The position numbers and the translations under genes were made by a program. This document shows positions 19,992-30,379 of a DNA stretch of 64,000 nucleotides, piece after piece. The stretch lies in NCBI RefSeq assembly GCF_014489495.1, contig NZ_CP060780.1, positions 2,615,001 to 2,679,000 of the forward strand, in the 5' to 3' direction. The notes under the pieces are model-generated. The model had not been told where the DNA came from. It saw only the letters and a list, made by a program, of their open reading frames with translations, and did not search any database. This stretch comes from Sphingomonas daechungensis (GTDB lineage Bacteria; Pseudomonadota; Alphaproteobacteria; Sphingomonadales; Sphingomonadaceae). Numbering within the stretch: position 1 is the first letter of the stretch; each line of letters opens with the position of its first letter.

Positions 19992-21471
19992 TGCCTGACG
20001 ACGCGGCCCTGTCGCAGGGCAATTCCGAGAGCGCTGGAGCACGTCCGGCCGGCGACCGCCGGCCGCGCGTCCGCTTCACCTCGAACATCGTCGGACCAAT
20101 CTTCCTGCTGGCCGACTTCATCTGCCTTGCGATCAGCGTCCCGATCGCGCTCGTTTCGTACAGCTTCCTGGTTGGCGTGCCGGTCAATTACCCGGTTCAC
20201 ATCTTCGCGCTGGCCGTTTTGATCGCGGCCTTCCTGCTGATCCGTTCGAGCCGCCGCGCCTATCGCCGCACGCTCGTCGACCTGATGCACGAGGAAGGCG
20301 ATGCACTGGTCGATGCGACCGTCGCAAGCCTGCTTGCCTCGGCCCTCGTCTGGCAGTTCGGACTGATCGAGATTTATTCCAGGGGCGTCAGCCTCCTGTA
20401 TTTGTTGTCATTGCTGGTCTGCCTGGCGATCTCCCGCCCGCTGATCCGCATCTTCCTGACGCGAATGGCTTCCAGCGGCGCGATCGAACAACGGATCGCT
20501 TTCTACGGTGCCGATCCCCAGTCGGTGGCGATGATCCGCCGCCTGCTGACCGCCCTCGACTTGCCGCACCTGCGTTTCGTTGGCGTTGCGGACGACCGCC
20601 CGAAAATCGAGGCGCTGGACGACCTCAAACTGATCGGCGGTTACGAAGACCTCGCGGAGCTCGCCCGGCGCGGCGAAGTTGACCAGGTGCTGATCAGCGT
20701 TCCGAACCTGCCGCCCCAACGTTTGCACGACATCGTTGATGGTCTCAGCGCGGTTTCAGTGGACGTATCGCTGATCCCGCCTGAGGCGATCGAGCTTGCT
20801 CCGGATTACCGTGTGCACCTGCTTGGCTCGCTACCCGTGCTCAACCTGTGGCAGCGGCCGTTCCGGGACGTGAACCAGTTCGTGAAGCGCGGCGAGGATT
20901 TCCTGCTGGGCGGGATCGCGCTGGTCTTCCTCGCTCCGCTGATGGGAATTGCGGCTCTGCTGATCCGCATGACGAGTCCGGGCCCAATCCTGTTCGTGCA
21001 ACCACGGGTCGGCTTCAACAACGAAGTCATCGACGTCTACAAATTCAGAACGATGTATGCTGATCAGACTGACCTCGGCGCGCGCGCGACGACGACCAAG
21101 GACGATCCGCGGGTAACGCCGGTTGGCAAAATCCTGCGCAAGCTCAGCATCGACGAGTTGCCGCAGCTGTTCAACGTCATCCGTGGCGACATGTCGCTCG
21201 TCGGCCCCGCCCGCACGCGCTCGAGATGCGCGTCGGCGATCGCTACTATCAGGACGCCGTGCGCGGCTACGCCGGACGCCATCGGGTCCGCCCGGGTATT
21301 ACGGGTCTCGCCCAGGTGAAGGGACTTCGCGGTGAAATCCGAACCGTCGAACGGGCCATGCGCCGGGTTGAGCTGGACAAGGAATACATCGATCGCTGGT
21401 CGCTGTGGCTGGACCTCCACATTATGCTCGCGACTGTCCGCGCAGTCTTCTTCGACCGCGATGCCTACTAG
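19991..21471 (+). CDS. Undecaprenyl-phosphate sugar phosphotransferase (WcaJ/PssY-like)
   Basis: Reconstructed as about 493 residues. Four N-terminal membrane helices, a CoA-binding-like middle region (RIAFYGADPQSVAMIRRLL), one more helix and a C-terminal catalytic domain with SPGPILFVQPRVGFNNEVID, YKFRTMYAD, KLSIDELPQLFNVIRGDMSL and VGPRPHALEM. It starts the lipid-linked repeat by moving a hexose-1-phosphate onto undecaprenyl phosphate. The frame jump at CCCC 21205-21208 falls exactly in VGPRPH. Confidence 0.92.
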
Positions 21472-22212
21472 CCGTCGGAATTTCCTGGACGTCGATTTCG
21501 ACGCCGAACCGACCAATCAGATCCTGGCCCGCATAGAGGCGGTCGGTGCCGACAGCCCGTACCAATTCCTAGTCACTCCGAACGTGGACCATCTTGTCCG
21601 CCTCCATCGCCGCGCATCGGATGTGCCGGGCCTTGAAAACGCCTACCGCCAGGCGAACTTCTGCGTCTGCGACAGCAAGGTCCTGGCCCGTCTCGCAAAG
21701 TGGAAAGGCGTTGACCTGCCTGTCCTGCCGGGAAGCGACCTGACCGAGATTCTTCTGAAGTCGGTCGTCGTTGCCGGCGACAAAATCGCCATCGTCGGGG
21801 CGATCCGGAAACGGCCGACGACCTCCAGTCCAGGTTTCCCCAACTGAAGATCGTTCAGCACCGTCCGCCCATGGGCTTGCTGACGAATGCATCGGCTCGC
21901 ACGGCGGCGGCGCAGTTTGTCGCTCGGGAGCGGGCGCGGTTCACCTTCATTTGTGTTGGATCGCCCCAGCAGGAACTGATCGCCGCAGAGGTCGCGAGTA
22001 TGCCCAAAGCGCGGGGCCTGGCGCTCTGCGTCGGCGCGGGTCTCGACTTCGTGACGAACAAACAGAAGCGCGCTCCCCTGATTGCACGGAAGCTTGGCCT
22101 GGAATGGGCTCACCGGCTGGCCACCAATCCCCGGCGGCTGTGGCGGCGGTATCTCGTCGAAGGTCCGGCGATCTTTCTCATGGCCTACCGCTGGCAAAAG
22201 ACAGCGGCATGA
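21461..22212 (+). CDS. WecG/TagA/CpsF-family glycosyltransferase (GT26)
   Basis: Reconstructed as about 250 residues from ATG 21461, overlapping the previous gene by 11 bases. Family features: FLVTPNVDHLVRLHR, ANFCVCDSKVLARLAKWKG, GSDLTEILLK, IVGGDPETADDLQSRFP, FICVGSPQQELIAAE and GLALCVGAGLDFV. It probably adds the second sugar to the lipid-linked primer. The frame jump at GGGG 21797-21800 restores IVGGDPE. The stop overlaps the next ATG (ATGA). Confidence 0.9.
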
Positions 22213-23302
22213 AGATCGAAACTCCAACCCAATGGCGGAAGCGGCGGCGCAAGCGGCGTTTTGTCATCGCGGCGCTCGCTTCGCTGGTCCTGCTTGCGGC
22301 GGGCATTTCGGCAGCGATCTATCTTGCGCGCCAGAACACCCGTCACGCCATCGCCGGTCGAAGTGCGTCGGCCACGATTGCCATCTCTCCAGCGGTGCAA
22401 CTGAACCTGCCCCGCCGGACCTCTTCAAGCCGATCACGCCGGAAGAAGCGCTGAAGGAGAATGCGCAACGGGCATTCACGACCCGGCCCGACACCCCAGC
22501 CGGCGCGTTCAAGCTGGACGCGGATCAAGCGACGCGTGACCGGGCACTCGAATGCCTCACCCAGGCCGTCTATTACGAAGCGGCGGGCGAAGGTCTCGAC
22601 GGGCAGCGCGCGGTCGCCCAGGTCGTGCTCAACCGCATGCGTCACTCGGCCTACCCGCACTCGGTATGCGGCGTGGTCTACCAGGGCGCGGACCGGACCA
22701 CCGGATGTCAGTTCACGTTCACCTGTGATGGCTCCCTGACCCGCGCACCCGCCCAGTCACTATGGAAGCAGGCCGAGCGCGTCGCGACTGAAGCCTTGGC
22801 TGGAAAAGTCTTCGGTCCCGTCGGGCACGCGACCCATTATCACGCGGACTACGTGCTGCCGTATTGGGCGGACTCACTCGATAAGTCGGTGCAGATCGGG
22901 CGTCATATTTTCTACCGTCTCAAAGGCGGTCTTGGAGCTGCAAGCGCATTCCGCCAGCGTTACACCGGGGCCGAACCGCTTCCTCCGCCGCCTTCCACTG
23001 TCCAGATTCCGCTCGACGGAATTCCGGATCCCCTGAAGCCGTTGATCGAGCCTGCACCGGATGACCCGATCAAGGTGACCAAGGGCGAGCTGGTATCGAC
23101 CACCGAGCCAAAGTCGGAACTGGTCTCGGACGAGACCCGGGGAACATTGGTCATCGATAGCGGAACGCCGATCATAAAGGCTACGCGACGTGAGGCATCG
23201 GACGCATCCAATTGCTCCAAGGGAGCGAGCGGGACACGACTTCGGCCCATGGCCGCCAAGGATGCACGCGCGCAAGGCGGGTCGGACGGATGCAAGCCGT
23301 GA
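22209..23302 (+). CDS. Membrane-anchored SleB-type cell wall hydrolase
   Basis: Reconstructed as about 364 residues. A basic N-terminus and one membrane helix (IAALASLVLLAAGISAAIYL) precede a hydrolase_2 domain: CLTQAVYYEAAGEGLDGQRA with the catalytic Glu, VAQVVLNRMRHSAYPHSVCG, CQFTFTCDG and ATHYHADYVLPYWA. A Pro/Thr-rich C-terminal tail follows. SleB-like enzymes cut peptidoglycan. Here it may open the wall for assembly of the EPS export machine (inference). Frame jump at CCCC 22410-22413. Confidence 0.88.
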
Positions 23303-23996
23303 GTTTCTTCGACGCTTTCGATGCAGTCCGAATCCTCAACCTTCCGCATCGCGACGATCGGCGGCGCGAGATGCGAGAAGAGTTGGCTCGTGTCGGGCTG
23401 GCGGATGATTCGAGAGTTTCATTCTTCAAAGCTTCGGTCGGTCCGGACGCGGGCCGCTTCCTTAACAAGAACGTCCATGGCTGCTTCCTCAGCCATCTCG
23501 CCTTGCTCGAAACGGCCGCGAAGGCTGGCGAAAGGGTTCTCGCCCTCGAGGACGATTGCGATTTCAACGCCGCCGCTCGCGACTATGTGCTGCCGGATCG
23601 CTGGGACATCTTCTACGGCGGCTACGAGGCGCAGGATCCGTCCGACCTCGCCGATTCGAACATCATTGGGGCGCACTGCATGGGGTACAGCCCGGAAGCC
23701 GCGCGCCGCCTGTCGGCCTACTTGCGGTCGATGCTGGAAGACCCGGATTTCGCGCCTGATGCGAAGGCAGCCCTGGAGCCGGACTTCGACCCGGCCATCA
23801 AACCCCTCTCGACGGTGCGATCGTCTGGTTTCGCCGGGCAAATCCGGATCTCGTCACGGTCTTTGCCCAGATTGCGGAGCAGCGACCCTCGCGGTCCGAT
23901 ATCACCAGCGGCCGGCTCGATCGCTTGGCGCCGGGCGTAGCAACGGTCGCGCGCCGTTTGAAAAGGGTGCTGATGACAGCCTTTTCGCGGTCCTGA
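23290..23996 (+). CDS. Glycosyltransferase family 25 (LPS-type) protein
   Basis: Reconstructed as about 235 residues. VRILNLPHRDDRRREM, KNVHGCFLSHLALLETA, VLALEDDCDFNAAARDYV and GAHCMGYSPEAARRL match GT25 (LgtB-like) proteins. The frame jump at CCCC 23803-23806 replaces an early stop with LDGAIVWFRRANPDLVTVFA and a stop at 23994. The start is either ATG 23290 or GTG 23299. The latter would give a four-base GTGA overlap with the SleB stop. Confidence 0.75.
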
Positions 23997-24121
23997 AACG
24001 ACCGGTCGAACGTCGCCCAAACGACAGAAACATGGTTTATTGAAACTTAGCTCTGAGCTTACCTGATCTTAAGAGTCTCAGTCCGATTTTGCTCTCCAGA
24101 TTTTGTCTGGGAGGCAAAACG

Positions 24122-25368
24122 GTGAGCAGTGAATTTTCGACCTTCAAGGCCATGGCTATCGGTATTGCAATTGTGGTTGCGGGTGTCGCCGTCGCGCCGA
24201 GCGTGACGGGCGGGCAATACGACATGCTTCGCCTTACGAAGCCGCGCAAAGGCAAGTCGACGACCGATACCGGTGGCACGACTACCACGACGCCGACGAC
24301 GACCACCGGCGGAACGACAACCTCGCCGCCGACATCGACCACGACCAACTCCTTCTACTCGGAGCTGTCGATGGTCCCCAGCAACTTCGACGTGAACTCG
24401 GAACTGGTTCCGTCTTGGGGCACGGGAGCAATCCCGCCGTCGGCCAGCCCTGACGTCGTCGGCGCCTTCCGATTCATCTGCAACGCCGGTCAGCTGCTCA
24501 AGGACGATCCGATCGTCTACCCCGGACAGCCAGGAAAATCGCACCTCCACCAGTTTTACGGCAACACGGGCGCGAACGCTTACTCGACCTATTCCAGCCT
24601 GCGCGCCAGCGGCTCGTCGACCTGCATGTCGCCGCTCAACCGGTCTGCGTACTGGATGCCGGCGATGCTCGACGGCAAGGGCGACGTGATCCGCCCGGAT
24701 TACCTCGCGATCTACTACAAGCGCCGGCCGATCAGCGATCCGAAGTGCTCGCTGTCGAGCGGCGATCCGCAGGCGGAAGGCAATTGCGTTCCCCTGCCGA
24801 ACGGCCTGAAGTTCATCTTCGGCTACGACATGATCACCGGCAAGGCGCCCACCGGATCCGTCTACTTCAACTGTGACGGCCCCGGCGCGACACAGGGACA
24901 CTATCCCTCGATCCCGGCGGCAATGGCGACCTGCCCCGCCGGCGCGAAGATCGGCGCGATCGTCAACGCCCCGTCATGCTGGGACGGCAAGAACCTCGAC
25001 AGCGCCAACCACCGCGATCACGTGACCTACAAGTCGTACGGCAGCTGGGCTATGCCAAGTGCCCCGACACCCATCCGTACGTCATTCCGGACTTCACGTT
25101 GCAGGCCTGGTTCTCGATCCAGGCGGGCGACGACCTGTCGCAGTGGCAGCTGTCTTCGGACGCGATGCGTCCCGACCTGCCGCACGGCTCGACCTTCCAC
25201 GCAGACTGGTTCGGCGGGTGGGACAATACCGTGCTCGCGATGTGGACGGATAATTGCATCAACAAGAAGCTGAACTGCTCCGGCGGCGATCTCGGCAACG
25301 GCAAGCAGATGAAGATGTTCTCCGGCTTCAGTTGGACTGCGAGCCCGAGGCTGGTACCTGAGTTCTGA
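24122..25368 (+). CDS. Secreted DUF1996-domain protein with Thr-rich linker
   Basis: Reconstructed as about 415 residues from GTG 24122, with GGGAGG upstream. A signal anchor (AMAIGIAIVVAGVAVA) is followed by a low-complexity linker of about 30 residues, almost only Thr, Gly, Ser and Pro. Then comes a DUF1996-like domain: FRFICNAGQLLKDDPIVYPG, KSHLHQFYGNTGANAYST, NRSAYWMPAML, YLAIYYKRRPI, CWDGKNLDSANHRDHV, and FHADWFGGWDN near the end. The frame jump at GGG 25047-25049 restores GYAKCPDTHPY. DUF1996 has no established function. The place in the EPS locus suggests an extracellular glycan role. Confidence 0.8.
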
Positions 25369-25568
25369 TGACTCGATCCGCACTCGCCCTCGTGACCGCG
25401 ATATCCGTCGCGTCACTTGGCGGGTGCGGTTCTCCAGACCCTCAGGGGCAGAAGATCGACAAGGAGGGCGCTGAGCGAAGGGCCCTGGTCGCGGCATCCC
25501 ATGAACACCCGTCGATGAAGGGCGACCAGGCGGCAACGGGCAAGCCGCTTCCCCTCTCCCGGGCGTGA
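25368..25568 (+). CDS. Small lipoprotein, 3' end uncertain
   Basis: 66 residues as read, its ATG sharing one base with the DUF1996 stop. A signal peptide ends in a lipobox (SLGGCGS), and the mature part is short and polar. A CCCC run lies near the end (25552-25555). Restoring one C would extend the frame to a TAA at 25631-25633 with PLPGVNAQAQEHFN in the added part, in line with the other G/C-run losses here. No family recognised. Confidence 0.6.
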   Translation: MTRSALALVTAISVASLGGCGSPDPQGQKIDKEGAERRALVAASHEHPSMKGDQAATGKPLPLSRA

Positions 25569-25676
25569 ATGCCCAAGCCCAAGAGCACTTCAACCGACCA
25601 CAACATGGCGGACCACGAAATGCCCGACCATAATCAGCACTAGCCGCTCGACGGTCCCTGGCTTTAAACCTGCTTA

Positions 25677-26497
25677 ATGCTCACCAAGCTTCAGCAGCAT
25701 CGCGTTTCCAAGCCGTGGGGCAGAACCGATGTCCCTGAAGGCTTCGGGCCAAGCGACGGCGATCCATTGGGCGAAATCTGGTTCCAGCGAGAGGGCGCCG
25801 ACGACCCTCTACTGATCAAATATCTGTTCACATCCGAGCGTCTGTCGGTGCAGGTCCACCCGGACGACGCCGCAGCTCAGACGGCGGGCCTTGCGCGCGG
25901 CAAGGATGAGGCGTGGATTGTCCTTTCTGCCCATTCCAATGGAGAACTCGGCATCGGGCTCCGGTCGCCCGTGTCCCGGGCGAATTACGCGCAGCAGCAA
26001 TGGATGGCTCGATCGTCGATCTCGTCGACTGGCGGAAAGCCGATGCGGGCGATGCCTATTATTCACCGGCCGGGACGGTGCACGCCCTCGGCCCCGGCCT
26101 CACGGTGCTCGAAGTCCAGCAGAATTCCGACGTGACCTATCGGCTCTACGACTACGGGCGTCCGCGTGAGCTTCACCTGGACAAGGGTATCGACGCCGCG
26201 AGGAGCGATCTTGTCATCGAGAAGGTCAGGGAGCGCGAGATCGACCAAGTGCGGAGCATCGCGGTCGCGGGACCGAAGTTCACCGTCGAGCGGTGGCGGT
26301 CTGGAGCCGGAACCTTCGACGCCACCGACGCCGAGCCGGCCTGGCTGATTCCAATCAAGGGGACGATCGCCGCCGATGGGCAGGCTCTTGTCGCTCCGGA
26401 CGTCTGGATTGCGGAGGGTCGCGCCGCTGTCGAAGTCGGGCCGGACTCCGAACTGCTCGTGGCCTACGAAGGCACAAGGCTCCGAGCCGTCGCCTGA
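25677..26497 (+). CDS. manA: Type I mannose-6-phosphate isomerase
   Basis: Reconstructed as about 273 residues. KPWGRTDVPEGF, GEIWFQRE, LLIKYLFTSERLSVQVHPDD (metal-binding QVHPD) and KDEAWIVLSA are the classic type I PMI motifs. The second half has DAYYSPAGTVHALGPGLTVLEVQQNSDVTYRLYDYGR. It interconverts fructose-6-P and mannose-6-P and would feed GDP-mannose for EPS. The frame jump at CCC 25975-25977 restores VSPGELRAAA. Confidence 0.92.
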
Positions 26498-26535
26498 GCT
26501 AAAGGTCCTTAACCCTGTCGAGCTAACCATCGCGC

Positions 26536-27800
26536 ATGATGTTGCGACGGGTGAAGGCGACTCTCGGGGTACTGCTCAACGACGAACGCGGCAACGTGCT
26601 TGCGCTCGCAGCGGTGGGACTGCCGATCATGCTTGGCTGTGCGGCACTTGCGGTCGACACGGTGCAATGGGTGTTCGCCAAGCGCGAGCTACAATCAACC
26701 GCCGACGCGGCCGCGATCGCGGGCGTCTACGGCCTCATTCAGACGGGGGATATGGAAACCGCCGTCGACCGCAGCATCTCGGCCAACCAGAGCCTGGACC
26801 GGCGGCGCTCTGTCTCGGCCGAGCAATCCCCTGCCCCGCGCGACAAGGATCCGTTCGCTGTGCGGGTTCGGCTCGCCACGCCGGCGTCGATGACCTTCAC
26901 TTCGCTATTTCTCAGCAAACCGCCGGTGATCAGCGTCGAGGCTATCGCAACAGTCGTCGAGAATGGCGACTATTGCCTCTTCGCTCTCGATACGGAGCAG
27001 GAGACGGGCCTGAAGGTCGAGCCAAGCTCGAGCGTCGAGATGGACTGCGGAATGGCGACCAATGCCTCATCCAAGGACGCCATCAGCGCCGAAGGCTCCG
27101 CGTCTTTGAAGGCGGATATGATTGCCGCATTCGGCGGGATTGAGGCGGAGGGCATTTCTTCGTCGCGCGTTCGCGCCTACGGCGTGAAGCAGAAAGATCC
27201 CTTCGCCGACCGCGACCCGCCATTGGTGCCGAATACAGGCTGCCCAAACGTGACGGTCAACTCCGACGACAGCAACGGCAACGCTGTCGTCCTGCCGCCG
27301 GCTGCTATGGAAACATGCTGATCGACGGCAAGGTCATTCTCGCCGACGGACAGTACATCCTCAATCGCGGCAATATGGTCATCGGCTCATCTGCAGAGGT
27401 GACCTGCCGGGCCTGCACCATCTTTCTCACCAGCGAGCAGGCGGCGACTGATCCCTGGTCGGTCGGCAAGATTCAGATCGACAACGGCGCCAAGGTGAAG
27501 CTGCACGCTCCAACGCAGGGGCCGAACGCCGGCCTTCTGATCTACCAGGATCGCCGCTCGGCCGGCGCTCACGACGAGATTGAGAACGTCATCGGAGGCA
27601 ACAGCTTCTCCGAGTTCAAAGGCCTCATCTACTTCCCGTCGGAAACCGTGCGGATCGATGCTGACAAGACTCCCGATCTGCAATGCGCCCGCTTCATCGG
27701 CCGCAAGCTGATCGTCAAAGGCCGCGTCCTCATCGCCAAGGGTTGTTCGGACGCCAATGTGATGAACTTCAAGGGTACCGAGGTCCGGCTGATCGGCTGA
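26536..27800 (+). CDS. TadG-like pilus assembly protein
   Basis: Reconstructed as about 421 residues. The N-terminus has DERGNVLALAAVGLPIMLGCAALAVDTVQW, the TadE/TadG-type prepilin-like segment (ERGN followed by a hydrophobic helix), then LQSTADAAAIAGVYGL, the usual Tad-family continuation. The long C-terminal part (GKVILADGQYILNRGNMVIG, GLIYFPSETVRIDAD) is a repetitive beta-rich region often seen in such proteins. The frame jump near CCGG 27298-27301 restores PPGCYGNML. No other tad genes are present nearby. Confidence 0.75.
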
Positions 27801-27805
27801 GCATT

Positions 27806-27821
27806 CCCGAAAAGCTTCGGG
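27806..27821 (+). terminator. Candidate weak hairpin after the Tad-like gene
   Basis: A perfect 6-bp stem (CCCGAA at 27806-27811, TTCGGG at 27816-27821) with a 4-base loop lies six bases after the Tad-like stop. No T-run follows on the plus strand, so intrinsic termination is uncertain. Confidence 0.35.
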
Positions 27822-27824
27822 CAC

Positions 27825-27853
27825 AAAAAAACTGCCGGCCCGAAGGCCGGCAG
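27825..27853 (-). terminator. Rho-independent terminator of the PEP-CTERM gene
   Basis: A perfect 9-bp GC-rich stem (CTGCCGGCC at 27832-27840, GGCCGGCAG at 27845-27853) with a CGAA tetraloop. On the minus strand it is followed directly by seven T (A-run at 27825-27831). It lies 24 bases after the stop of the minus-strand PEP-CTERM gene. This is the cleanest terminator in the window. Confidence 0.92.
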
Positions 27854-27876
27854 TGCGTGCAATTCAGAAAGTCGGA

Positions 27877-28521
27877 TTAGGCGATCTGCGCCAGCATCCC
27901 CGTCTTGCGACGGCTGCGGCGGAGAGCGGTGCCCGCGGCGCCGAAGCCGAGGAGCATCATCGCCCAGGTCGCCGGTTCGGGAACTCCCGGAGGCGGCTGA
28001 GTGGTGTAAAGTGCTGCGTTCGACCAGCCCTGCGGATTGTCGAGAGCGACGTACTGCGCGCCCGTGGTGCCGAAGTCGAACAACCAGAACACCGAATTAT
28101 TGCCGACGACGCTGCCGTTGCCGAAGTGGGCACCGATGATCGTCAGACCGTAAAGGGTGGTGCCGAAGTTCAGCTGGTTGCCGTTGGTCAGCCCCGGATT
28201 AACCGTGTTCGGATCCGTATCCAGGACGTAGAAGGGGTTGGTGGAGTTCGCGAGCGCGCTCCAATTACCGTTCCACTGGAACGTGCCGGGCAACGAGTCG
28301 ATTGCCTGCTGCTGGTTCAAAACGTCGGTCGGGCTGCCGTTCAGCAGGTTGCCGGAGAAATATCCCGCGCAAGCAATTGCGTCGGGAGTCGGCAGGCTGA
28401 GGCTGCACGCGGACGTAACCGCAGGAAGCGTATTCACGACTGTCTTCGCTGCGAAGGCCGGGCTCGCGGCGGAAACCGCGAGAACCGCACCTGCAATGAA
28501 TTTCGATACTGAGCGACGCAT
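27877..28521 (-). CDS. PEPxxWA-CTERM sorting-domain protein
   Basis: 214 residues from the ATG at 28521, chosen because a perfect signal peptide follows (KFIAGAVLAVSAASPAFA). The mature region is Asn/Gly/Thr-rich. The C-terminus carries VPEPATWAMMLLGFGAAGTA followed by LRRSRRK: the PEPxxWAMM motif, a hydrophobic helix and a basic cluster, that is, an exosortase sorting signal. It is the only such substrate in the window and presumably the target of the exosortase at 11.5 kb. A nine-residue tail follows the basic cluster. Confidence 0.9.
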   Translation of the reverse strand: MRRSVSKFIAGAVLAVSAASPAFAAKTVVNTLPAVTSACSLSLPTPDAIACAGYFSGNLLNGSPTDVLNQQQAIDSLPGTFQWNGNWSALANSTNPFYVLDTDPNTVNPGLTNGNQLNFGTTLYGLTIIGAHFGNGSVVGNNSVFWLFDFGTTGAQYVALDNPQGWSNAALYTTQPPPGVPEPATWAMMLLGFGAAGTALRRSRRKTGMLAQIA

Positions 28522-28739
28522 TTTTGAACACCTCGTTGATGAGCGACGACTCATCCCTGTTGAGGAAGAGCACCCAGGGGACCGGCTAAACGAAACATTA
28601 ATGATTCTCAACAGGATATTAACATTGGTTGTGTCAAATCGGGACTTTCTTCAGAGCCGTTGCGCGAAGGACTCAGATTCTTAGGTTCGTCGCGTTACAC
28701 GGCTTCGAACGAAGTCGGTCTCGGCGATAAAGGGGGTGA

Positions 28740-29689
28740 ATGGCTCGCGATTACAACATGCGGAAACGGGTGATGGTCACGGGAGGCGCTGGCTTCCTCG
28801 GATCCCATCTCTGCGATCGCTTGCTCGAAGCGGGTCACGACGTCCTTTGCGTGGACAACCTCTTCACGGGCACGAAGGACAATATCGCCCACCTACACGG
28901 GAATCCGCACTTCGAGTTCATGCGACACGACGTGACCTTCCCGCTCTTCGTCGAGGTCGACGAGATCTACAATCTCGCATGTCCGGCGTCTCCCATCCAC
29001 TATCAGCATGACCCGGTGCAGACGACCAAGACCTCGGTCCACGGCGCGATCAACATGCTGGGGCTGGCCAAGCGCCTTGGGTGCAAGATCCTCCAGGCCT
29101 CGACCAGCGAGGTCTACGGCGATCCCGCAGTCCATCCGCAGAGCGAAGACTATTGGGCCATGTGAACCCGATCGGGATCCGCTCGTGCTACGACGAGGGC
29201 AAGAGGTGTGCGGAAACCCTGTTCTTCGACTACCACCGACAGAACAAGGTGCCGATCAAGGTCGCGCGCATCTTCAACACCTACGGTCCCGCATGCATCC
29301 GGCGGACGGCCGCGTGGTCTCCAACTTCATCATGCAGGCGCTGCGGAATGAGCCGATTACCATCTATGGCGATGGCAGCCAGACCCGTTCCTTCTGTTAC
29401 GTCGACGATCTGGTGCGCGGCCTCCACTCACTGATGGAGACCGGGCCCGACGTCACCGGCCGATCAACATCGGCAACCCGAACGAGTTCACGGTCCGCGA
29501 GCTTGCGGAGAAAGTCATCGCGCTGACAGGTTCCAGCTCCGAAATCATTCAGGAGCCGCTGCCCAGGACGATCCGAAACAGCGCCAGCCGAATATCTCAA
29601 AGGCGAAGAACGAACTGGGATGGGAACCGACGATCGAGCTGGAACAGGGGCTGGGTCAGACGATCGACTACTTCCGGCGCTTCATCTGA
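28740..29689 (+). CDS. UDP-glucuronate decarboxylase (UDP-xylose synthase)
   Basis: Reconstructed as about 317 residues. [68 protein letters not shown] (active-site Tyr/Lys), [20 protein letters not shown] and [10 protein letters not shown] are the UXS signature. It converts UDP-glucuronate to UDP-xylose. Four frame jumps are needed, more than in most genes here: 29155-29157, 29288-29290, 29457-29461 and 29562-29564, all G/C runs. Start 28740 follows an AGGGGG box very closely, and ATG 28758 is the alternative. Confidence 0.88.
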
Positions 29690-29690
29690 A

Positions 29691-30200
29691 TCAGGCCGCT
29701 CGGTGCTGGCCCGCGATCCAGTGTTCGAGCCGCGTACGAAGTGACGGGCGCGAGGGAATGAAGCCCGCCTCCGGCGCGTCGTTTTCCTTCGACGTTTCGT
29801 ACATCTGAAGGTTCTGCGGGATCCGCGGCCGAACCGTCTCCCTGCCGCGCAGCCTGTCCTCGGCCAGGTTGAGCGCGCGATGAACCTCTTCCGCCGTGAA
29901 TGGCTTCATCAGGCATCCCAGAGCGAGATCGGGCATCGGGAAGTTGGGCGCCTTGCCGCTGACGAACAGGCAGGGGATGTCGAAATCTCCTAGCCGGGCT
30001 GCCGCGGAGAATCCCGTACTTCCGCGGGCGAGATGGAGGTCGACCAAGGCAAGGTCAGGGTTGTGATGCTCTGCCGCAGCGACGGCATTGTCCGCGTCGT
30101 CCGCGATCGCGATCACCCGGTATCTTGGATTGTCCTCGACAAGGTATTTCAGCGTGGTCGCGAGCTGAGAATCATCCTCGACAATCAGAATCTTGAGCAC
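29691..30200 (-). CDS. Orphan response regulator, receiver domain with C-terminal tail
   Basis: 169 residues, intact. The receiver domain has the acidic pair in [10 protein letters not shown], the phospho-acceptor Asp in LALVDLHLA, the conserved Ser/Thr region in CLFVSGKAP and the Lys in [10 protein letters not shown]. After residue 125 there is a basic tail of about 45 residues with no recognised output domain. No histidine kinase is adjacent. It lies tail-to-tail with the UXS gene, one base apart. Confidence 0.85.
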   Translation of the reverse strand: MLKILIVEDDSQLATTLKYLVEDNPRYRVIAIADDADNAVAAAEHHNPDLALVDLHLARGSTGFSAAARLGDFDIPCLFVSGKAPNFPMPDLALGCLMKPFTAEEVHRALNLAEDRLRGRETVRPRIPQNLQMYETSKENDAPEAGFIPSRPSLRTRLEHWIAGQHRAA

Positions 30201-30379
30201 CGAATTCCTCCCCTTCCCCTTGGAGAGATCTCTGGAGGTCCATGCTCATCCGAAAAGCAGCCGGTGCGAATCCCTGTTGAACGAAGTTTACGACGAAGCG
30301 ACTCGCCGACCCGCCCAAGCGAAAGAAAAGGCCGAATCGCATCGCTGCAACCCGGCCTCCCTTCCAAGAAACTCGCTGA

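Noticed and set aside
24262-24350. Tandem Thr-codon repeats as a CRISPR or satellite array
   Set aside because: It is a coding low-complexity linker (ACG/ACC codons) in frame with the DUF1996 protein. No spacers.
28740-29689. UXS gene as a decayed pseudogene (four frame breaks)
   Set aside because: All breaks lie in short G/C runs and are single-base losses. The protein is fully conserved once they are restored, as in many other genes here.
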